Part shown: in pieces, positions 23,282-28,658 of the stretch
Numbering within the stretch: the first letter of the stretch is position 1
Layout of the letters: each line of letters opens with the position of its first letter
IMG/VR virus record: IMGVR_UViG_3300024999_000219
Location: 1 to 39,342 of that record
Strand: one strand, 5' to 3'
Source of the DNA: a virus
DNA: 39,342 nucleotides
Program-made: the position numbers and the translations under genes
The notes under the pieces: model-generated
Told to the model about the DNA's origin: nothing
Databases searched by the model: none
Seen by the model: the letters and a program-made list of their open reading frames with translations, nothing else

Positions 23282-23484
23282 TATTTTATACCTCCTAGAG
23301 ATGATATATTTATTATTAGTTTAACTGTCATATATAATATAAATGATAACCCTATTGTTGTTGTAATTAATCTTATATAATTTTGTTTTTCTTCTATCAT
23401 AGTACCATTAACTATCCAATTAAAAATTGATAATCCTAATATAATTAAAATATTATGAAATATGCTAAAATTAACAATATTCAT
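23281..23484 (-). CDS. Small membrane protein, 67 aa, two TM helices
   Basis: ATG at 23484 after TTGGAGGTGTGAT; a longer frame exists upstream but contains this ribosome site. Hydrophobic stretches at 8-25 (FHNILIILGLSIFNWI) and 40-58 (TTTIGLSFILYMTVKLI). The end is coupled to the pilin-like gene by TAATG. Probable membrane component of the transfer module. Confidence 0.6.
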   Translation of the reverse strand: MNIVNFSIFHNILIILGLSIFNWIVNGTMIEEKQNYIRLITTTIGLSFILYMTVKLIINISSLGGIK

Positions 23485-23485
23485 A

Positions 23486-23758
23486 TCACACCTCCAATTT
23501 ACTATTAATAAATTTCTGTGCATATTTATCATCTACATTAACAATAATTTTAATATTTTTAAATTGTTTATTCATTTCACTGAAACTACCTATATTATTA
23601 ATATAAAATATTTCATCTGCATGGAATTCTTCTCTGATAAATTCTTCTACAAATTCTTTAGGTAAAAATTTAACTTTTATTAATTCATCAATTAAATCAG
23701 TAATATCTAATGTTACACCTTCACTAGCAGAATTGTACCATAATAAATAAGTTTTCAT
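23486..23758 (-). CDS. Acidic hypothetical protein, 90 aa
   Basis: ATG at 23758 after TAGGAGGGCAAT. Charged alpha/beta sequence (DITDLIDELIKVKFLPKEF, then DDKYAQKFINSKLEV). It sits 9 bases after the ribbon-helix-helix gene and one base before the ribosome-site-linked membrane gene, so it is part of the operon. No motif. Confidence 0.6.
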   Translation of the reverse strand: MKTYLLWYNSASEGVTLDITDLIDELIKVKFLPKEFVEEFIREEFHADEIFYINNIGSFSEMNKQFKNIKIIVNVDDKYAQKFINSKLEV

Positions 23759-23767
23759 ATTGCCCTC

Positions 23768-24055
23768 CTATTTTAAATTTGGATTATCCCATTTAATAGA
23801 TTTTGATATGTTGCTATTATTAATTTCTGTCTTTCTATTAATCTTCCTAACTTCAACATTATCCGTATTGGATGCAGGTTTATCTTCCGCAAATACATCT
23901 TCAACTTCACTATTCTTATTAACTAGATTATCTCTAAGTATTTTTCTGATTAGCATAGATAATTTTCTACTAGTATATTTACTTAATTCATCAATTAAAG
24001 GTTTATCATATTCTGGATTTAATCTAAATGATATTCTTGTTTTTTGTTTATTCAT
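23768..24055 (-). CDS. Ribbon-helix-helix-like DNA-binding protein, 95 aa
   Basis: ATG at 24055 after AAAAGGAGGGTAGAGT. Residues 6-45 read ISFRLNPEYDKPLIDEL, SKYTSRKLSMLIRKIL: a short strand followed by two helices, as in MetJ/Arc/CopG proteins such as StbB/ParR-type partition proteins or relaxosome accessory proteins. The C-terminal half is polar and probably disordered. It is the first gene of the FtsK-type operon and lies next to the repeat-rich spacer 24056-24354, which likely holds its operator or centromere. Confidence 0.65.
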   Translation of the reverse strand: MNKQKTRISFRLNPEYDKPLIDELSKYTSRKLSMLIRKILRDNLVNKNSEVEDVFAEDKPASNTDNVEVRKINRKTEINNSNISKSIKWDNPNLK

Positions 24056-24287
24056 ACTCTACCCTCCTTTTGGATTTAATTTCTATATAATTTATAGGTT
24101 ATAAATTTGTCAGACAATGTTAAGATTAACTTGGTGACAATGTGTTTGACAATTTGGATTTAATTTGTCTGACTTGTGATATAGTTAATTATATTTATGT
24201 GAGAAGTGTCTTATGATAGGTAATATTTAGGTAATGTTTAGGTAATGTTTTTTGCAATAAATATTATAATTTATTTTTATATTACTA
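24056..24287. other. Divergent intergenic region: operator, origin or centromere candidate
   Basis: It separates the minus-strand operon from the plus-strand right arm. Contents: TTTGGATTTAATTT twice (24069-24082, 24153-24166); boxes TTGTCAGACAA (24107-24117), GTGACAA (24134-24140), TTTGACAA (24145-24152) and TTTGTCTGAC (24164-24173); and three 11-bp tandem repeats (24217-24249). Plus-strand composition changes from C-rich to G-rich here, as expected at a replication origin. Confidence 0.5.
24217..24249 (+). repeat. Three tandem 11-bp repeats TAGGTAATRTT
   Basis: TAGGTAATATT, TAGGTAATGTT, TAGGTAATGTT with no spacer. The 11-bp period places each copy on the same face of the helix, which suits cooperative protein binding. 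Confidence 0.7.
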
Positions 24288-24317
24288 TTGACAACAATAA
24301 TAATATTATGGTAGAAT
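24288..24317 (+). promoter_or_regulatory. Promoter of the recombinase gene, TTGACA-18-TAGAAT
   Basis: TTGACA at 24288-24293, TAGAAT at 24312-24317; 37 bases to the ATG. The tandem repeats lie just upstream and could regulate it. Confidence 0.7.
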
Positions 24318-24354
24318 TATTTTACAAATAAATTACAAAAAAGGAGTAGATAAT

Positions 24355-25200
24355 ATGAAAAATAAAATTGAGCAATACAAAAATTATTTAATTAACCAGG
24401 CAAAATCAAATAATACAATATCATCATATGTGTCAGACTTAAATCACTTCTTTACTTTACATGATGAGATTAGTAGGGATTCTATTATTAAATATAAGGA
24501 AGATATTAGTGGTTTATCTTCTTCATCTATTAATAGGAAGTTATCTGCAATTAAATCGTTTAATGAATTTTTATTAATGTTAGGATTAATTAATAGTATA
24601 AAAGTTATAAAGCGAGATTTCATTAAGATACAAGGCAGAGGTAACCCAACAAATATAACAGAATCACAAGTATCTGAATTTTTAGATAAAGTTAGTAATA
24701 AATATAATTTGCATAGAGATAGAAATATTGCTATTGTTTTTCTTATTGCTCATACAGGAATTAGGAGAGAAGAAATTACAAATTTAAAATTAAGAAATTT
24801 AGATATAGAAAAAGGAGAATTGAAGTTGATTGGTAAAGGTGATAAGGAAAGAATTGTATTGTTAAATGATGTTGCAATAAATGTTATTAAAGATTATTTA
24901 AAAATTAGAGAAAAATATAAATTTGCTAATAGTCAATATATATTTTTATCTGAAAGAAGTGAGAAACTAGATAAAAGTACAATTAATTATATATTTAATA
25001 GTTATGGTGATGATTGTAAGGTTGGAATACACCAGTTAAGACATCATATGGCTACGAGTGCAATAGAACAAGGAGTTTTTACATTACCAGAATTACAGAA
25101 TCAACTCGGTCATAGCAAATTGAATACCGTAGGTATTTATGCTCAAGCAAGAAAAGAAAATATTAAGAAAAAGATTAATAATTTGAGGATTGGGTTGTAG
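24355..25200 (+). CDS. Tyrosine recombinase / integrase, 281 aa
   Basis: ATG at 24355 after AAAAGGAGTAGATAAT. A SAM-like core-binding domain covers residues 1-90. The catalytic residues are all visible: R137 in HTGIRREE, a Lys in GKGDKERIV, H226 and R229 in GIHQLRHH, H253 in LGHSKL, and nucleophile Y262 in VGIYAQ. Length fits XerC/D-like recombinases of mobile elements. Role may be integration, dimer resolution, or partition of a multimeric plasmid. It follows the origin-like spacer, and a hairpin-rich patch downstream (25456-25510) could be its site. Confidence 0.9.
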   Translation: MKNKIEQYKNYLINQAKSNNTISSYVSDLNHFFTLHDEISRDSIIKYKEDISGLSSSSINRKLSAIKSFNEFLLMLGLINSIKVIKRDFIKIQGRGNPTNITESQVSEFLDKVSNKYNLHRDRNIAIVFLIAHTGIRREEITNLKLRNLDIEKGELKLIGKGDKERIVLLNDVAINVIKDYLKIREKYKFANSQYIFLSERSEKLDKSTINYIFNSYGDDCKVGIHQLRHHMATSAIEQGVFTLPELQNQLGHSKLNTVGIYAQARKENIKKKINNLRIGL

Positions 25201-25233
25201 TTTTAAGGGTATATTATTTATTTTATTATTCTA

Positions 25234-25262
25234 TTGACTTCTATATGAATATTTAGTATAAT
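25234..25262 (+). promoter_or_regulatory. Promoter, TTGACT-17-TATAAT
   Basis: Box -35 at 25234-25239, box -10 at 25257-25262; it precedes the 81-aa gene by 47 bases. Confidence 0.75.
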
Positions 25263-25308
25263 GTGGACAGGGTAAATATATTTTATTGAAAGGAGGTGAA
25301 TATTTAAT

Positions 25309-25554
25309 ATGGATATTTTACAAAATATACAATTAGATATTAATAATATATTTTTACAGAATATAAAAATAAAAAATAAATTAGATAAACATAATACCAT
25401 ACAAAAAGAAATATTTAATCTTGCAAAGAAATATAATCTTACTTCAGAATTAGAGTTCGCTTGCCAGCGGGGCATGTCTGTATTATTTTCCCCTTTAAAG
25501 GGGAAAAGTAATCCATCCATAATTTATTTTTTATTATTTTTTATTTATTTATAG
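25309..25554 (+). CDS. Hypothetical protein, 81 aa
   Basis: ATG at 25309 after AAAGGAGGTGAATATTTAAT. Residues 1-50 are Asn-, Ile- and Lys-rich and helical; residues 50-68 (SELEFACQRGMSVLFSPL) are encoded by a locally GC-richer patch with inverted repeats; the end is hydrophobic (IIYFLLFFIYL). The hydrophobic tail may be a membrane anchor, or the true gene may be shorter or interrupted, because a perfect palindrome lies inside the frame. No family. Confidence 0.5.
   Translation: MDILQNIQLDINNIFLQNIKIKNKLDKHNTIQKEIFNLAKKYNLTSELEFACQRGMSVLFSPLKGKSNPSIIYFLLFFIYL
25488..25510. repeat. 22-bp perfect palindrome with T- and C-tracts
   Basis: TTTTCCCCTTT followed by its exact complement, with flanking ATTA/TAAT nearly matching. 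Just upstream are CGCT-TGCC-AGCG and TGCC-AGCG-GGCA small hairpins (25456-25473). T-rich sequence follows only after 20 bases. Possible terminator or recombination site. Confidence 0.5.
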
Positions 25555-25574
25555 AATATAAATATAAATATTTG

Positions 25575-25603
25575 TTGACATTTATTTTATTATTGTGTAT
25601 AAT
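25575..25603 (+). promoter_or_regulatory. Consensus promoter, TTGACA-17-TATAAT
   Basis: Perfect hexamers at 25575-25580 and 25598-25603, 57 bases before the start of the 16-aa peptide. Spacer TTTATTTTATTATTGTG resembles minus-strand promoters near 5.6 and 6.1 kb. Confidence 0.8.
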
Positions 25604-25660
25604 ATAAACAAGGTAAAATATAATAATAAATAATATATTATATTAAAGGAGGTGGAAAAT

Positions 25661-25711
25661 TTGATTGGTGCAATGGTTGTTTTATTCTTTTTATGGTTGA
25701 TTAGAGGATAA
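25661..25711 (+). CDS. 16-residue hydrophobic peptide
   Basis: AAAGGAGGTGGAAAAT leads to a TTG start; the peptide is MIGAMVVLFFLWLIRG. It has a single membrane-spanning stretch and a basic end, like small membrane peptides or type I toxin-like peptides. The perfect promoter 57 bases upstream and strong ribosome site make expression likely. A 5' leader for the initiator gene downstream is also possible. No antisense RNA candidate is obvious. Confidence 0.5.
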   Translation: MIGAMVVLFFLWLIRG

Positions 25712-26069
25712 AAATGGTGAATAGTGAATGGTAAATATAATAAAAAATAAATATAAATATTTTCAAAAGGGTATAAAGTATTATTATAATTATACGATAA
25801 TATTAATAGGAGTTTATTATATTTTTAATTTTATTTATAGAATATTAATATAATTTTATGTTATTTAATTTTATTTTTCTCATATTATATATATTATCTC
25901 ATCCTCATTGTACTAATAGAGGACTAGATAGTTAGAGAAAGGAGAAGAGCATTTCCCGACAAACCATTAGTATTGCTTGATTTTGCCAAATTTTTATGCA
26001 CTGTTGACACGACATATTTATCAAAAATTGCACTGTTGATTCTACAATAGTAAAAGGAGTGAAAATTTT
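25712..26069. other. Leader region of the initiator-like gene
   Basis: No supported gene. It holds direct repeats TGCACTGTTGA at 25997-26007 and 26029-26039 (32 bases apart) and a ribosome-site-like GAAAGGAGAAG at 25936-25946 with no long frame after it. Confidence 0.4.
25997..26039 (+). repeat. Direct repeat TGCACTGTTGA x2
   Basis: Two identical 11-mers spaced by 32 bases, three helical turns, just upstream of the initiator-like gene; candidate operator or initiator box. Confidence 0.5.
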
Positions 26070-26960
26070 ATAGCACAGAAAAAGTTAGTAAAAACATTTG
26101 CAGATTTAGAAACAGGAGAAGTATTAAATTTATATGAAGGTGATAAATGGAAAATAACTACAGAAGAACAAAGGAATGCAATTCAAAAATCAATTAAAAC
26201 TAAAGAATTAAATGAAGATATGAAAATATGGAATAATGAATTAGGAGGATTTGTTTTTGTACTATTTAAATACTGTGATAAATTGCTTGAACAACATAAT
26301 GAAATAGTACCAGAAGATATTACTAAATTATTTTATTTAGCAACATATGTAGATTATGAAGGATATTTAATTTATGAAGATACATATATGAATAGAAAAA
26401 TAATGATGAATGTTTTAGGTATGACTAGAAATCCATTTGATAAATTTTATAATAAGTTAATTAAATTAGAAATATTTATTGAAAATAATAAAAAGATATT
26501 AATAAATAAGAATTATTTTATAAAAGGTGAAATAGATAAGAAAATACAAAAAACTTATAACTATACTAGAACATACATAAATACAATCAAATATCTATAT
26601 GAAAATGTCTCTAAGAAACAACATAAAAGATTAGGGATGTATTTTAAATTAATGCCTTATATACATAGACAACAAAATATTTTATGTAACAATCCAGATG
26701 ATAATTATAATAAATTAAAACTTATGAATGTTAGAGATTTAAAAGATATTCTTGGTTATCATAGAAGTAGTATAAAAAGTTTTATTAAAGAGTTATTATC
26801 AATAAGACTTTCTAACGGAGATTCTATTTTAGGTTTTTTTAGAACAGAGTATGATGAAGGTGAATCATTTATTATTATTAATCCAAGAGTATATTATGGA
26901 GGTAATTTTGATATTGAAGGTGGTGTAAGTGGAATTTTAAAATGGTTTAAAAATAAATAG
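26070..26960 (+). CDS. Plasmid replication-initiator-like protein, 296 aa, apparent AUA start
   Basis: The clear part reads MKIWNNELGGFVFVLFKYCD (from the ATG at 26220), but the frame is open further upstream and reads AQKKLVKTFADLETGEVLNL, which looks like a conserved N-terminus. No ATG, GTG, TTG or CTG is in frame between the TGA at 26037 and 26220. AAAGGAGTG at 26053-26060 has ATA at 26070. The C-terminal IIINPRVYYGG element after a winged-helix region is typical of Bacillota RepL-like and phage initiator-like proteins I recall. It probably starts replication or controls copy number; a regulator is possible. Confidence 0.5.
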   Translation: MAQKKLVKTFADLETGEVLNLYEGDKWKITTEEQRNAIQKSIKTKELNEDMKIWNNELGGFVFVLFKYCDKLLEQHNEIVPEDITKLFYLATYVDYEGYLIYEDTYMNRKIMMNVLGMTRNPFDKFYNKLIKLEIFIENNKKILINKNYFIKGEIDKKIQKTYNYTRTYINTIKYLYENVSKKQHKRLGMYFKLMPYIHRQQNILCNNPDDNYNKLKLMNVRDLKDILGYHRSSIKSFIKELLSIRLSNGDSILGFFRTEYDEGESFIIINPRVYYGGNFDIEGGVSGILKWFKNK

Positions 26961-27135
26961 ATTAATAATATAATTATAATAGGAATTTATTTGTGTGGTG
27001 TGGTATTTTTATGTAATGTATGCTATAAATTATTAATATAATTGTGTTTGTAGTTTGTTGTAACTATTTTTTGATTATATATAATTATATTAAAATAAAA
27101 GTTACAAGTAAAATTTTATTAAGGAGAGAAAATAT

Positions 27136-27846
27136 ATGATAATTAATGATTTTAACTATAAAGTAATATTATTAAAATATATAAATACAAAAATTAATAC
27201 AAATTTATTTGTTAAATTATTTGCCACAGATAAACAATATAAATATTATTTAAAAACAAAAAGATTAAATACTGGTGATAGAGATAATATTATTAAAAGA
27301 GCAAATAAGTTTTGTAAATTAGAAGGATTAGGTAAAGGTAAATATATAATTTATGAAATATTAGAAGAATCAAAATATAAAAAATATTATTATTTACACC
27401 CTCTATATACAATTTATCATGGTATGAAACAAAGATGTTATAATCCAAACTTTGATAATTATTATAATTATGGTGGTAGAGGAATTACTATCTGTAATGA
27501 ATGGTTAGATAAAGAAAACGGATTATTAAATTTTATAAAATGGTCTGAAAATAATGGTTACATACCAAATCAAGATTTATCAATTGATAGAATAGATAAT
27601 GACAAAGGGTATTCTCCTGATAATTGCAGATGGACAACTAGAGATATTCAAGCATTAAATAGGAGAAATGTTAAAAGAAATCTTATAGGGATGATTGATA
27701 TAAATGAATATAATAATTTATTGCTATGCAATTATCATTATAAAGGTAAATCTTATCCATTGGGTACATTTTTAAATTTGGAAGATGCAGAAATATGTAA
27801 AGATAATTTATTAAATATATTAGAAAAAATATCATTTGAAGAATAA
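27136..27846 (+). CDS. HNH homing endonuclease, AP2-type, 236 aa
   Basis: ATG at 27136 after AAGGAGAGAAAATAT. The centre has the family wording of phage HNH proteins with AP2 DNA-binding arms: YTIYHGMKQRCYNP, YYNYGGRGITICNEW, then LSIDRIDNDKGYSPDNCRW. The N-terminal 80 residues and C-terminal GKSYPLGTFLNLEDAE resemble DNA-binding arms (AP2-like at the end). Stand-alone genes of this sort act as homing or intron-independent mobile endonucleases. No intron is seen around it. It lies 26 bases upstream of the radical SAM gene. Confidence 0.8.
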   Translation: MIINDFNYKVILLKYINTKINTNLFVKLFATDKQYKYYLKTKRLNTGDRDNIIKRANKFCKLEGLGKGKYIIYEILEESKYKKYYYLHPLYTIYHGMKQRCYNPNFDNYYNYGGRGITICNEWLDKENGLLNFIKWSENNGYIPNQDLSIDRIDNDKGYSPDNCRWTTRDIQALNRRNVKRNLIGMIDINEYNNLLLCNYHYKGKSYPLGTFLNLEDAEICKDNLLNILEKISFEE

Positions 27847-27871
27847 TATAAAATAAGGAGAATATATAATT

Positions 27872-28612
27872 ATGTGGAAAGTAGTACCACTCTGTAATAA
27901 ACAATTAAGGGATATTAATGAAAATGATATATTACATAATGGATATTTTAGAAAATGTAATACATACAAATCTGGTGGAGGTTATGATAGATTTCCTGCT
28001 ATCGCAAAAGAAAGATTGAATATGAATGGTAATAATCAATTTGTAGTACAATTATATGGTTGCTCATTATCATGTCCATATTGCTATGTAACAAGAGATG
28101 GTATATGGGGTGAATATAAAGCATTTACAACTAATGAATTAATTGATTGTTTTATAGAATCTAAACAAGATGTATTTCATTTAATGGGTGGAAGTCCTGC
28201 TTTATATTTAGAAAATTGGCATGAAATTATTGATAAATTACCTAAAGATAAAATATTTCATAGTGATTTATTATTAGTAGAAATGAAATATAATATAGAT
28301 ACTTTAAAGTTTATCAGTAAAAATAATTGTTTATATGCTGTTAGTATTAAAGGATATGATGAAAAAGATTTTTATAGTAATACAAATGTTAAATTTAATA
28401 AAGAATTATTTTGGAATAATTTTGATGAAATAATAAACGCATGGATAAGTTATAAATTAGAGTTTTATTTAACATTTACTAATTGCAATAAAGATAAAAA
28501 AGAAATGTTTTGGCATAAACTATGTACAAGATATGGTTGTGATATAGCACATATGATATTGAAGGATAATTTTGAAATTGATTTAATAGATTATGATGCT
28601 TTAAAGGAATAA
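27872..28612 (+). CDS. Radical SAM protein, 246 aa
   Basis: ATG at 27872 after AAGGAGAATATATAATT. The cluster motif CSLSCPYC (C64, C68, C71; C-x3-C-x2-C) binds the 4Fe-4S cluster that cleaves S-adenosylmethionine. LMGGSPAL (about 104-111) takes the position of the GGE motif that holds the SAM amino group. At 246 aa it is the size of a partial barrel, as in activating enzymes and QueE-type proteins, but I do not recognise a specific subfamily. The gene precedes a helicase and a methyltransferase, so a role in nucleotide or protein modification of the element is possible. Confidence 0.75.
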   Translation: MWKVVPLCNKQLRDINENDILHNGYFRKCNTYKSGGGYDRFPAIAKERLNMNGNNQFVVQLYGCSLSCPYCYVTRDGIWGEYKAFTTNELIDCFIESKQDVFHLMGGSPALYLENWHEIIDKLPKDKIFHSDLLLVEMKYNIDTLKFISKNNCLYAVSIKGYDEKDFYSNTNVKFNKELFWNNFDEIINAWISYKLEFYLTFTNCNKDKKEMFWHKLCTRYGCDIAHMILKDNFEIDLIDYDALKE

Positions 28613-28658
28613 CAATATAAAATATTAAAATAATTAAAAAGGAGAATAAATTTATAAC

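Noticed and set aside
24217-24249. CRISPR array
   Set aside because: Repeats are 11 bp with no spacers; no cas gene is present.
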